Origin: Verrucomicrobiota bacterium
Lineage (GTDB): Bacteria > Verrucomicrobiota > Kiritimatiellia > RFP12 > UBA1067
Assembly (NCBI GenBank): GCA_023269675.1
Contig: JAHFSX010000003.1
Coordinates: 1-64,000, forward strand
Reading direction: 5' to 3'
DNA: 64,000 nucleotides
Position 1 is the stretch's first letter. Each line of letters starts with the position of its first letter. Below are positions 37,398 through 46,239 of the stretch, piece by piece. The notes beneath the pieces are model-generated. The model was given only the letters and a program-made list of their open reading frames with translations. It made no database searches and was not told the DNA's origin. Position numbers and translations under genes: made by a program.

Positions 37398-39371
37398 TCA
37401 AATTACCTGAAAGCCTATGCGCTTGAGGTATTCAAAGGTCGGATTATAAAACTCAGGCACACGCGTTGGATCTTCTGTGTCGCCGCACGGCACAACGATG
37501 ACCATTCCCTGCCGCGCACGGGTCAGCAAAACGCGATAGGCGTTTTTCAGATATTTCTTTCGCGCGTCTTTATTGACACGGTTCCACTTCGAGCCACAAA
37601 ACGAAAACGGGGCCCAGTTTGTTTGCCCAAAACGAAAGTCAGCATCCCACGTCACGCACGCCCAATCCAACTCCAAGCCTTGAATGCTGAACTCGGTCGC
37701 AACTTCCTCCAGATAATACGAAGACCGGACATCCTCTTTGCCAGCCAAGAACCAGTGCACCGGATCCATGGGTGCTTTCGCGTGGATCGCTTGAGGGCGC
37801 AGCCGCTCAGCACTCGATGAAACCACGATCCCGTACCGTTCAGAACCGCGGGCGTTATCCTTCAGCCATTTCTTTGCTTTCTTCAAATCCCGCGTGATGA
37901 CGATTGGATAGTTCGCACTCACCTGCCCAAAGGTTTGCCGCGCCGCTTCTTCGTCCAGGTCGAGGATCTGTTTGACCAACAACGAAACGTTTTCTGCCCT
38001 AAACGAACGCATAGACACGGCGAGATGTAAATCCTCGCTGTAATGAACATTGGCGCGCTCCTTCACTTTTTCCAGAAAAGCTCCCGCAGCGTATTCGCTG
38101 TCCGTCAACCGATCTGAAATGTGAATATGCCATGCGGGGAAGGAGCGATTCAAAGCCTCGATCCATTCGCCAATGCCCGCTTCGCCCGTATTGATTTCTT
38201 GTCCGCCGCCGACCAGACAAACAATGACGCCCCAATCCAAGTGCCGGTCAATGCAGGAAATCAAGAACTCGGGTTCAGACTGGTTGAAATTCGGAAGCCC
38301 CTTCTTTCGCCTCATGAAAGATGCGGTCTGCTCCAAATCCCATGCGCGCTGAGCTTCGTCGAAAAGAGCAACATGGTCAACAGGCGGCTTGGAGTCCTTA
38401 ATATACTCGTCGCGGTAATGGTGCACATTCTGCACGAACGCTTTGACCTCACTCAGCGCTTGTTTCTTGCTGACCCGTTTATTGGCAGCCTTCTCCCGCC
38501 GGACTTTATCACGGGCCAAGGCTTCCTGCAGAATTTTAACCAAGGGACCGTTCCCGGACAGAAAGACGCTGTACATGTCGCCAGCCGCATCGAGATGCTT
38601 GGTCGCTATGTTCAACCCGATGAGCGTCTTTCCCGCGCCCGGGACGCCGGTTACAAAACAAATCGCTTTGTTGCCACGGGCCTTGGCCGACCCTATGACT
38701 TTAGAGATCGCCTCCGTAGTCTGGTGCAGATTCTTCGCGCCCGCATCGCTCCGCGATATTTCGGTGACATCGTGATTGCGGTACAGGGCCATCGCCGCCT
38801 CGATAATGGTCGGGGTTGGGCAATAGCGGCCACCTTCCCATGCCTTTGCCTCAATGCGCTCTCCGTCGGCAAAGGCCAACACGGCATCGATGGCGGCGGA
38901 CAGCAAATCTGGCGTACATTTTATGGGGAACAGCAGTTTGTCGTTTTGCGGCGTTGTGCCGACCACCCACTCAACCGCTTTTGCCTTGGTTGCGATAAGG
39001 ATCGGTGCGATGTGGCGTTCGTGGCTGGTTTCATGGAAGTTCTTCAGATCCAGTGCGTAGTCACAAACCTGATCAACCGCATGCGCCGTAAACTCCTTCT
39101 CGCCGACCTTGAATTCCAAAACGAAAATCACCGGACCGATCAGCAGGATGACGTCGATGCGTTCACCCATGCGCGGAACGGAATATTCAAAATAGATCGC
39201 TCCGTCATATTTTGAAAGGATGGGTTTCAGAATCTTGATTTGCCCCAACCAAGCGTCCCGCTGTGCGTTTTCTATCTTAAATTCGCTGCTTTGATTCAGT
39301 ATGCCGATGATTGCGTCAGGATCTTTATTTACAAAGTCTGCAATGGAATCGTCATAGTAAGCTCTGCTCAT
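37398..39371 (-). CDS. PD-(D/E)XK-like nuclease fused to DUF2075 P-loop ATPase
   Basis: 657 residues from the second ATG (MSRAYYDD). Residues about 50-135 hold a restriction-nuclease-like core with D73 and E86-x-K88 (RIDVILL, then VLEFKVGE). The DUF2075/Schlafen-type ATPase follows: Walker A at 242-249 (GVPGAGKT), Walker B at 335-340 ([10 protein letters not shown] with D338, E339), an [10 protein letters not shown] segment and a C-terminal [13 protein letters not shown] helicase-like motif. Such fusions are predicted ATP-driven nucleic-acid nucleases and often appear among phage-defence genes. The GC content is visibly lower than in the flanking hydrolase genes, suggesting horizontal transfer. 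No good ribosome site was seen. Cytoplasmic. Confidence 0.8.
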   Translation of the reverse strand: MSRAYYDDSIADFVNKDPDAIIGILNQSSEFKIENAQRDAWLGQIKILKPILSKYDGAIYFEYSVPRMGERIDVILLIGPVIFVLEFKVGEKEFTAHAVDQVCDYALDLKNFHETSHERHIAPILIATKAKAVEWVVGTTPQNDKLLFPIKCTPDLLSAAIDAVLAFADGERIEAKAWEGGRYCPTPTIIEAAMALYRNHDVTEISRSDAGAKNLHQTTEAISKVIGSAKARGNKAICFVTGVPGAGKTLIGLNIATKHLDAAGDMYSVFLSGNGPLVKILQEALARDKVRREKAANKRVSKKQALSEVKAFVQNVHHYRDEYIKDSKPPVDHVALFDEAQRAWDLEQTASFMRRKKGLPNFNQSEPEFLISCIDRHLDWGVIVCLVGGGQEINTGEAGIGEWIEALNRSFPAWHIHISDRLTDSEYAAGAFLEKVKERANVHYSEDLHLAVSMRSFRAENVSLLVKQILDLDEEAARQTFGQVSANYPIVITRDLKKAKKWLKDNARGSERYGIVVSSSAERLRPQAIHAKAPMDPVHWFLAGKEDVRSSYYLEEVATEFSIQGLELDWACVTWDADFRFGQTNWAPFSFCGSKWNRVNKDARKKYLKNAYRVLLTRARQGMVIVVPCGDTEDPTRVPEFYNPTFEYLKRIGFQVI

Positions 39372-39664
39372 GTTGAGTAGAGTAGCAGCTGGGGGCTGTC
39401 TAAGCCAGGCTCTTATCCAAGGTCCAGAAGACCCAACTCTCAAAGAGGACTATAGACTTTAGAGGGAAGCGGAGAGGACAACACACGTAAAACCGTCTCA
39501 AGCTAAATGAGGATTAGTTAGCGTTCTAGGTTTTCTTCGCGACTTTCGCGCCCTCGCGTTAAATCCCGGACTATGGGTGGGACGCCCGTGCCACAGGCAA
39601 AGGGCCGGAAAGCGGCATGCAGGCGGCCTTAACAGTTTGTCAGTTTATACGCCATCGCCTAGCT

Positions 39665-39967
39665 TCATCCCGGGTAGAGCGGGATGCCGACACGTTCGAT
39701 GTGGTCGCGAAGGGCTTGCAGCCGGATACACGCGTAAGGCTTGACGTCGAACCGATAAGGCAACGGCAACTCATCCAATTCAGCACCGATCGCTTCGGCC
39801 TGAATGTCATTCACGTCACCCCAGACCGCCACATCCACATCCGAGTGCGGCGTGTGCGTGCCCTTCGCCCGAGACCCGAACAACTTTGCGGACGTCACCT
39901 CGGGATGACGGCGCAAGACGCCGGCCATCAATAGGACCTCGCGCTCGCTCAACCCCGGTGCCGTCAT
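39665..39967 (-). CDS. MNT-family nucleotidyltransferase (antitoxin)
   Basis: 100 residues. The minimal nucleotidyltransferase signature is complete: G31-S32, ten residues, then D43-x-D45 (GSRAKGTHTPHSDVD), plus a later acidic D in YRFDVK. Its start codon overlaps the stop of the HEPN gene by four bases (ATGA), which fixes the start and implies translational coupling. In studied pairs the MNT protein adds AMP groups to the HEPN partner, silencing it. It is the usual length for HI0073-type proteins. The 290 bases after it, up to the DUF2075 start, hold no gene I can support. Confidence 0.9.
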   Translation of the reverse strand: MTAPGLSEREVLLMAGVLRRHPEVTSAKLFGSRAKGTHTPHSDVDVAVWGDVNDIQAEAIGAELDELPLPYRFDVKPYACIRLQALRDHIERVGIPLYPG

Positions 39968-40377
39968 TTGACAACCTCGTTTGCAAAGAACGTATGAAGC
40001 GACTCCATGGCCGGCAGATAAGAAGACTCGATGGCGTCCACGGTTTTTGAAAAGACTTCCTGATCGTAGGTATGGGAGAGCAGATTGCGGTGATCCAACA
40101 TATTGATCCAGACTTGTCCGTCCGCAATGACCTTCGCGGCGAAGGCCTCTTTGATAACCTGGCGCGGAGTGAGCGGGGTGATGACCACGCCGCTCTCTTC
40201 GAGATAGTCTTTTGCTGTCTTCCAAGCCAGCTCGAATGAGTATTCAAACCGCTGGACCACCCCCTCTTTCTCCAGTGGTGAAAGCGCTTCGGCACCGTCC
40301 TCCAACGCCTGCCGCAGCAGGACAAAAGCACGATCGAAATTGCTGAAGCGTTGTTTCCAGCGGATGTCTGAACTCAT
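39964..40377 (-). CDS. HEPN-family toxin (HI0074-type nucleotidyltransferase-binding protein)
   Basis: 137 residues, all-helical. The HEPN RNase signature R-x4-H is present as RNLLSHTYD near residue 97, including the conserved Y after the H that is the AMP-acceptor in studied HepT proteins. RFEYSFELAWKTAKDYL is the other diagnostic stretch. It is cotranscribed with and overlaps the MNT gene. AGGAAGG seven bases upstream supports the start. The pair forms a type VII-like toxin-antitoxin system: the toxin cleaves RNA when not modified by the antitoxin. Activity here is inferred from the intact motif. Confidence 0.9.
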   Translation of the reverse strand: MSSDIRWKQRFSNFDRAFVLLRQALEDGAEALSPLEKEGVVQRFEYSFELAWKTAKDYLEESGVVITPLTPRQVIKEAFAAKVIADGQVWINMLDHRNLLSHTYDQEVFSKTVDAIESSYLPAMESLHTFFANEVVK

Positions 40378-40430
40378 GGTGTCGCCTTCCTGCTAAACGG
40401 CAGTTTGTCGTTTACTTGACCTTTGAAAGT

Positions 40431-40459
40431 AATGTAAATCAATCCCCTCTTTGGAGCAA
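40431..40459 (-). promoter_or_regulatory. Putative promoter of the HEPN/MNT operon
   Basis: TTGCTC and TACATT, read on the minus strand, are 17 bases apart and about 50 bases before the HEPN start. The -35 box is the same hexamer as that proposed for giant gene 3. Confidence 0.3.
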
Positions 40460-40529
40460 GTGTGGAGTTGGAGCGGGAACGCGACGGGCGCATCCCCGGT
40501 TCGTTGACCGTTCGACTAGCTGCGGTTGT

Positions 40530-40602
40530 GGGGCGTCCGAGACGTCCGCCCCTACCGGTGCGGCAGCAGTAGCGCGGGACGTCCCGGACCGCGCACGCGC
40601 GG
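40530..40602. terminator. Three adjacent GC palindromes after the phosphoesterase gene
   Basis: 40530-40552 is a stem GGGGCG/CGCCCC enclosing a GACGTC. 40575-40586 is the perfect palindrome CGGGACGTCCCG. 40589-40602 is CCGCGC-AC-GCGCGG. All lie within 90 bases downstream of the minus-strand stop at 40618. They probably end that transcript; no T-run follows. Confidence 0.45.
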
Positions 40603-40617
40603 ACAGTCTTCATCCGC

Positions 40618-43242
40618 TCAGTCGTTGTCGACCGTCGGCGTGACGGCCCACGCGGGATAGGGCACGTTCTCGCCGCGAGAGGCGCGCCACAGAATGCGGT
40701 TGAGCGTGTCTTCGGGAACTTTGTCCGGCACGGAGAAGTCCATGCTGTTGCTGGCAAGCATGTCGCGGACCTGCTGACGGCTCATCGTGGTTTTTGTATC
40801 GGGGTTCATCTGGTCGAGCGGCACATTGTTCGGCACGGCCACGAAGGGCGTAAGATCGGCCACATCGGCAAAGCAGTCACTCATCGTCACCGCGCTGGCA
40901 TCGAACTGGTTCATCGGCGGCAGCCCGAGGATCTGCTCCATCGTGCGCAGCAGGCTCGTCGTGTTGTACTGCGTGCTGACCACGGCGCGGCGCTTGACGT
41001 ACGGCCCCGCCACATACGCGGTGGTGCGGTAGCCGGTCACGTGGTCGAAGCCGGCCTGCGGGTCGTCCTCGATCGCAAAAACGGCCAGGTCCTTCCAGAA
41101 CTTGGAATGGCTCAGGCCTTCGATGATGCGGCCCACGGCGAGATCGTTGTCGGCGACTTGGGCGTCGGGCGTCGGCAGCCCTTTTTTGGCACCGCTGGTG
41201 TGGTCGTTGGGCACGCGGAGAATGACAAGCTGCGGAAACTCTCCGCGCGCCTCGAACGCCTTCAGCTCGCGCAGGAAGAAATCGGCGCGCACCTGATCCG
41301 GCACTTCGAGCGCCCAGCCGATGAAGTCGTTGGTCGACGAGCACGCGCGCACGGACTCGATTTCGGGCTCGTTGGAGTAAACGATGGCGTCGCTCTTGGT
41401 GCGCCACGCCTCGTAGCAGTCGCGGAAGCCGGGCTTGCCTTTTTTGCGGGTGTCGCGCCACTGGACGGAGGCGTTCATGAACTCGCCGTAGTTGCGGAAG
41501 CTGACGCCGTGGCGGCGCGCGTTGTCCCAGATGAAGCCGCTGGGAGCGTAGGCCAGCGCGTCGCTTCCCGGAGCGGGATAGGAGCGCGGCCAGCCGCAGA
41601 AGGATTTCTCCAGATAGTCGGTGCCGAAGGCGGACGTGCTCCACTGGTGGCCGTCGGCGCTGAGGATGCCGGCGCAGCAGGTGTTGTCCAGCAGCGTGAA
41701 TTCCCTGACGAGCTTGTGCAGGTTCGGCGTGATGCGTTCGCCGAAGGTGCAGAGCCGCGCGTTGCCGTTGCCGTTGGTCACATCGCCGAGAACCTGGTCA
41801 TAGGTGCGGTTTTCCTTGATGATGTAGACCACGTGCTTGATCAGGCTCGGCTCGCCGATCCGCTCGGGGATGGCGCGGGCGGGCTGCCCGGGCCGCGGCG
41901 GCAGCAAGGCCGCCGCGATGCGCGGCTGGCGCAGGTTGTCCCAGACCGTCTGCGAGAGGCGGGGCAAGTCGTCCTTCGACGGCAGCGGCACGAGCGAGAC
42001 CGTGCCTTGGAATTGCCGCGTGTTGAAGCCCTTGACGTGATGCTCCGAGGTGATGTTCTTGATGTTGGCCACGCAGAGTTGCTTGCGCCGCTCGTCGAAG
42101 CAGACCGCGCCGGGATACCATCCCACCGGGATCAGGCCGAGCATTTTCGACTCCTTGTCGGCCGGATCGAACGTGATCACGGCCACGGCGTTCTGCGTGC
42201 CGTTCGCCACATACAGCGTGCGGCCGTCGGGGGCGAAGGCCAGCGCGTTCGGCGAGGCGCCCAGTAGATCGTTCGGGCTCGGCTTGGCCCAAATGGTTTC
42301 CACAATCGTGTCGGACGCGGTGGCGATGACGCTCAGGTTGTCGCTCATCGCGTTGGCGCACACCACATAGCGGTCGTCTGGCGAGGCCGCCAGCGCGCTG
42401 GCGTGCAGGCCCGTGACGATCTCGCGCCGGGCGCCGGAGGCGAGGTCGATCACCGTGACGCTGCCCTCGTTGGCGATGAACCGTTCCGCGTCCACGCGGA
42501 CCGTCATGCCCCGCCCGGCGGGGCCGGTCAGGTCGCCCGGGCCCGGCCTCCGACCGCCCCAGTTCGAAACGTACACTTTTTGGCCGACCCGCACCACGTT
42601 GAAAGGTGCGACGCCCACCTCGTAGGTGTTCGTGACCTTGCCGGCGTTCACGTCGACCTCGAACAGCCGGTTGGAGAGATTGCCGCAAACGAAAAGGCGC
42701 GCGCCGTCGGCCGACCAAACGAGGCCGGCGGGAATCTCCGCCTTGCGCTGCGGCGCTTGGGCCTCCGGCAGCGCCACCACCCGCCACGGCTTGATGACAC
42801 CGTCCGCAGAGACCTCGAACAGCTTCACGTCGCCGTTGACATTGCTCAGGGCGAACCGCTTGCCGTCCGGCGAAAAGGTGAGACCCGCGTAGCTCATCTC
42901 GCTGCGCCCGTCGAAATCAAGGAATTCCGGGGAGGACGACTCCGGCGGCGCGCCCTTCATCAGCTTCGGCAACCGGACGCGCTGCCTCGTCTCGCCGGTG
43001 GCGGGGTCGAGCACCACCAGCTCGCTGGTCATGCCGGAGACGACCAGCAATTTCCCGTCCGGCGAGAGCGCCAACCCCTGAGCGCGCATGCCCGGCAGTT
43101 CGATCTGCTTGCCCGCGGGCGTGATGACCTGATTCACCGGCAGAACGACCCGTCCGTCCGCATGCCGGCCGACCGTTTCCGAATCCCCGGCGCGACCCAA
43201 CGACGCGAACAGGAAACACCCCAGCCACACATTTATTCTCAT
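40618..43242 (-). CDS. Secreted YVTN beta-propeller/phosphoesterase (phospholipase C-like) fusion
   Basis: 874 residues. After a short signal peptide (MRINVWLGCFLFASLGRA), residues about 45-420 are a YVTN-type seven-bladed propeller: GLALSPDGKLLVVSG, GLTFSPDGKRFALSN, ALAFAPDGRTLYVANG and GAVCFDERRKQLCVANI. Residues about 455-800 belong to the phosphoesterase family that includes acid phosphatases and phospholipase C: IKHVVYIIKENRTYDQVLGD, LLDNTCCAGILSADGHQWST, VILRVPNDHTSG and FAIEDDPQAGFDHV, which supply the metal-binding D, N, H and E residues of the alkaline-phosphatase fold. This two-domain layout is common in Acidobacteria and PVC bacteria. It is 47 bases downstream of the dihaem gene, probably one operon. 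Substrate unknown. Confidence 0.88.
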   Translation of the reverse strand: MRINVWLGCFLFASLGRAGDSETVGRHADGRVVLPVNQVITPAGKQIELPGMRAQGLALSPDGKLLVVSGMTSELVVLDPATGETRQRVRLPKLMKGAPPESSSPEFLDFDGRSEMSYAGLTFSPDGKRFALSNVNGDVKLFEVSADGVIKPWRVVALPEAQAPQRKAEIPAGLVWSADGARLFVCGNLSNRLFEVDVNAGKVTNTYEVGVAPFNVVRVGQKVYVSNWGGRRPGPGDLTGPAGRGMTVRVDAERFIANEGSVTVIDLASGARREIVTGLHASALAASPDDRYVVCANAMSDNLSVIATASDTIVETIWAKPSPNDLLGASPNALAFAPDGRTLYVANGTQNAVAVITFDPADKESKMLGLIPVGWYPGAVCFDERRKQLCVANIKNITSEHHVKGFNTRQFQGTVSLVPLPSKDDLPRLSQTVWDNLRQPRIAAALLPPRPGQPARAIPERIGEPSLIKHVVYIIKENRTYDQVLGDVTNGNGNARLCTFGERITPNLHKLVREFTLLDNTCCAGILSADGHQWSTSAFGTDYLEKSFCGWPRSYPAPGSDALAYAPSGFIWDNARRHGVSFRNYGEFMNASVQWRDTRKKGKPGFRDCYEAWRTKSDAIVYSNEPEIESVRACSSTNDFIGWALEVPDQVRADFFLRELKAFEARGEFPQLVILRVPNDHTSGAKKGLPTPDAQVADNDLAVGRIIEGLSHSKFWKDLAVFAIEDDPQAGFDHVTGYRTTAYVAGPYVKRRAVVSTQYNTTSLLRTMEQILGLPPMNQFDASAVTMSDCFADVADLTPFVAVPNNVPLDQMNPDTKTTMSRQQVRDMLASNSMDFSVPDKVPEDTLNRILWRASRGENVPYPAWAVTPTVDND

Positions 43243-43289
43243 ACTGGATACTCACGCGGCACGTTGCCAATTCACTTGAAGGAGAAACA

Positions 43290-46079
43290 TCACGGCGCAG
43301 GCGGTTGCGGATCGTACAGGGCGCGCAGCGCGTCGGGCCACCGGGCGGCGACGGCTTCATCGAAAGCGACCTCGGGCCGAAAATACGGAGAACCTTTGTG
43401 CTTCAAGTTCTTCTGGCCCCAGTACGAGGGATAGTACTGGCAACTGGCGTCGAGCCAGTTGGCGATGCGGCTAAACTCCTCGGGAGAAAGTTTAACATCG
43501 CTATGCTTGGCCCGCAGCGCTTTCACGCGCTCGGCCAGCGCCGTCGCTTGGGCGCCGAAAGAGGCGAAGTGCGGCTCGAAGCCGCCGAACATCGCCGCCA
43601 GAACGCTGGTGTATGCGCCGAAGAAGTAGGGCGGCGCATACTCGACATACGCGCGCACGTCGTTCTCGTCCACCTGCAAGCCCACCAGCGGCAGCCGCTC
43701 TTTTCGCGCTTTACCGACGCCGAACGCGAGCAGGTTCTCGTAGGAGACGTTGTGCAGCTCGGTCAGGCCGCCGGTCAGGTTCAAGCCGGCCGCGGCTTTC
43801 TCGTCGTGGCAGCGCACGCAATGCGCGTTCCAGATCGGCTGGATCTGGCGCTCGTAGTCGAAGAGCTTCTTGGCCGCCGCGTCCCCCGGCTGCGCCGCCG
43901 GCAGGGAGGGCGGACGCTTCAGCGCCTTCGAGACCCGCAGACTCTGAACGACCGCGCCCGTGCGCGCCCGCTCGTGGCAGCCCACGCAACTGCGGGTCTC
44001 GCCGGGCTGGTAGTTCACATACGTGCGCTCGGTCTGGACGGCCAGATAATGCTCGTCGAGCACCTGGAAATAGATGTTGCGGTCCGCGGGCACCAGAAAG
44101 TTCGCCGAGCCGTCGTCCTCGACCGGCACGATCCCATATTGGGCCTGCATGCCGAGAAGGTTGGGGCCGAGCGCGGTGTGGGCCATGGCCTGACGGTCGC
44201 CCGCCCAGCTGTTGCGGGCAGTCCACGGACGGGCCGTCTGCTCGAGGATGCGGATGTGCTTCACCGCACCGCGCGGCACGCCGCCGAGCCCCGCATAGAC
44301 GTCGGCGACAATGCACTGCGCCAGCTTCTGCGCGGCGAGCCTCGGCTCCACCGGGATCGCGGGCTGAGGCGGGCGGGAACGCGCCAAGACCGGATAAGGA
44401 TGCCAGCACGAGATCTCCTCGTCGCGGTACAGCGTCGTGGCTTCGCCCTGTCCATCGAGCAGGCAGAGCTCGTAACCCTTGGGGTCGCTCCACGGCAGAC
44501 CCTTGGGTTTGAGCGCGGCCAGGAACAGGCGCTCGGAGACCGGATACGGATCCTTGAAGAGCCGCCCCAGCGTGCCCGTGCTGTCGTTGACCCACTTGCC
44601 GTCGACCAGGAAGGTGTAGCCGCCATGCGTCCGCGCGTCGACGTCGCGGGTGATCAGGGTCATGGCCTCGCGGCTCGCGGTGTCGCGCTTCGTGTCGAGC
44701 AGGATCACGGAGCCGACGCCGTTGTTGGGGCCCCAGTGCGAGCAGCCGAGGAACAGGATCTTGTCGTCCGTGCCCGGAACCGGGCGGCCGTAGAGCATCG
44801 ACTCCGGATCCACGATCAGGTTGCCGTAGACTTCCGAGGCGGACGACCCGTCGGGCCGCATGGCCCAGAGCGCTTTGACCGCGCCCGCGCCTTTGCGGTT
44901 GTACTCCCAGCGCATGTAAAGCACGCGGCCGTCGGGCAGCACGGCGGGCGAGAACTCGCTCACGCAGTTGTTGCTCAGCCGCCGGATGTTCTTCCCGTCC
45001 GCGTCCATGCGGTGAAGCACCGTCGTCGTGTACACGTCGGCGGAGTTGCAGAGCGTGCTCGTGCGGCAGCGGGTGGAGGTGAAGACGATGCTGCCGTCCG
45101 GCAGGTAGCAGGGCTGCATGTCGTTGGTGCCGTAGCCGTACCGCTTCAGCAGCTCCGCATCGTCATCCTCCGCGAACGTCAGCTTCCGCAAACCATGGCC
45201 GTCGAGTCCGATCTCGTAGATGCGGTAGCCCTCCGTGGCCGACTTCTTGTAGTCGAACAGGACGGTCTTGGCGTCAAACGAGAGGTCGAAGCGGTTGAAC
45301 ACGCCCCCGTCGAGTTCCGGCACCAACACCGTCACCGCGCCGGACTTCAGGTCCAGAACGCACAGGTCCCCGCCGGGCGTCCAGCGGCTGTCGATGTGCT
45401 CCGTGTAGATGTGGCTGTTCGTCAGCGTGAAGCGGCGCACGAACAGCAATTTCTCGATGCCCTGCGCCAGCAGCTGCTTCGCAGCGGCCGCGCTGAACTG
45501 GTGCGGCGCCCGGCCAGCGGGCGACAAGTTCTGCGTCACCGCCGCCGGCTGCGGCTTCGGATTCGGTTTGGGCAGGTGCGGCGCACCGTTGGTGACCACG
45601 AACTCGGCGCTGCCGTTTTTGCCCGAGGCCGTCGCGATGCCCACAGCCGCCTCGAACCGGGTGTAGCGTCCGTCGAGCTTGAAGTGCAGCGCCGACGGCG
45701 CATGCGCATAAAACCCTTTCGCGACAGGTGTGCCGCCGATGCTCAGCGCGCCGCCGCTGTGCGCGACGTTGACCAGAAACTCGCCCCAGCCGACGGTCGT
45801 GTCGGCCGGCTTGAGCGTCGTCATGTCGACGGCCCGACCGTCCTTATCAATGAGCTTCGGCTCGGCCCAGATGGCCTGATCGTGATTGTAGGTGTCGCCG
45901 CCGACCGTGGCCACGAGGTAGAGCTCCTTGAGCCCGGTAACGTCGGCGGCCAGCTTCTGCGCCTTCTCGCCGCCCCGGATCACGGGGGTGCGGACCGGCC
46001 GGAACGGCACGCCCTCGGCCGCCAACGACAAGCCCGCCCACATGCAGACCGAGAGCAGCACACACATTTTAGGTTTCAT
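43290..46079 (-). CDS. Secreted NPCBM protein fused to hydrazine-synthase-alpha-like dihaem region
   Basis: 929 residues from the ATG preceded by AAGG; GTG and ATG starts 27 and 12 bases earlier are possible. The signal peptide MKPKMCVLLSVCMWAGLSLAAEG precedes an NPCBM-type carbohydrate-binding domain to about residue 170 (ELYLVATVGGD, VGWGEFLVN, GFYAHAPSALHFKLDG). A propeller-like region follows (WTPGGDLCVLDL, QPCYLPDGSIVFTSTRC, SPAVLPDGRVLYMRWEY), matching the middle domain named after hydrazine synthase alpha. Two haem-c sites CVGCH and CVRCH lie near residues 696 and 755. Such proteins are widespread in Planctomycetes and Verrucomicrobia without anammox. A redox or glycan role at the cell surface is inferred. 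It heads a two-gene operon with the phosphoesterase. Confidence 0.85.
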   Translation of the reverse strand: MKPKMCVLLSVCMWAGLSLAAEGVPFRPVRTPVIRGGEKAQKLAADVTGLKELYLVATVGGDTYNHDQAIWAEPKLIDKDGRAVDMTTLKPADTTVGWGEFLVNVAHSGGALSIGGTPVAKGFYAHAPSALHFKLDGRYTRFEAAVGIATASGKNGSAEFVVTNGAPHLPKPNPKPQPAAVTQNLSPAGRAPHQFSAAAAKQLLAQGIEKLLFVRRFTLTNSHIYTEHIDSRWTPGGDLCVLDLKSGAVTVLVPELDGGVFNRFDLSFDAKTVLFDYKKSATEGYRIYEIGLDGHGLRKLTFAEDDDAELLKRYGYGTNDMQPCYLPDGSIVFTSTRCRTSTLCNSADVYTTTVLHRMDADGKNIRRLSNNCVSEFSPAVLPDGRVLYMRWEYNRKGAGAVKALWAMRPDGSSASEVYGNLIVDPESMLYGRPVPGTDDKILFLGCSHWGPNNGVGSVILLDTKRDTASREAMTLITRDVDARTHGGYTFLVDGKWVNDSTGTLGRLFKDPYPVSERLFLAALKPKGLPWSDPKGYELCLLDGQGEATTLYRDEEISCWHPYPVLARSRPPQPAIPVEPRLAAQKLAQCIVADVYAGLGGVPRGAVKHIRILEQTARPWTARNSWAGDRQAMAHTALGPNLLGMQAQYGIVPVEDDGSANFLVPADRNIYFQVLDEHYLAVQTERTYVNYQPGETRSCVGCHERARTGAVVQSLRVSKALKRPPSLPAAQPGDAAAKKLFDYERQIQPIWNAHCVRCHDEKAAAGLNLTGGLTELHNVSYENLLAFGVGKARKERLPLVGLQVDENDVRAYVEYAPPYFFGAYTSVLAAMFGGFEPHFASFGAQATALAERVKALRAKHSDVKLSPEEFSRIANWLDASCQYYPSYWGQKNLKHKGSPYFRPEVAFDEAVAARWPDALRALYDPQPPAP

Positions 46080-46239
46080 AAGCACCTTCATCCGCCCTTT
46101 TTTCACGTCCCCCCAAAACTCGAATAGTGTGCATTATCTCGCCATTCCCGTTTGATTGCCAGTGGATATTTCTCAGACATGCTATCCACATCAACGGTGC
46201 GCCCGAGGGCTGACCGCAGCCGCCATAACGGGGCTGTTT

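Noticed and set aside
39372..39664. Small gene between the DUF2075 and MNT genes
   Set aside because: No frame with a ribosome site and sensible codon use; the stretch contains short CTTCGCG-type repeats only.
43290..46079. Evidence for anammox metabolism
   Set aside because: Only the alpha-like middle domain is present, fused to NPCBM, with no beta or gamma subunit; such proteins are common in non-anammox PVC bacteria.
43305..46127. 940-codon open frame on the plus strand
   Set aside because: It lies antisense to the dihaem NPCBM gene, whose product has a signal peptide and clear domains. The antisense product is rich in R, A, H and V with no domain, as expected from GC-rich codon bias.
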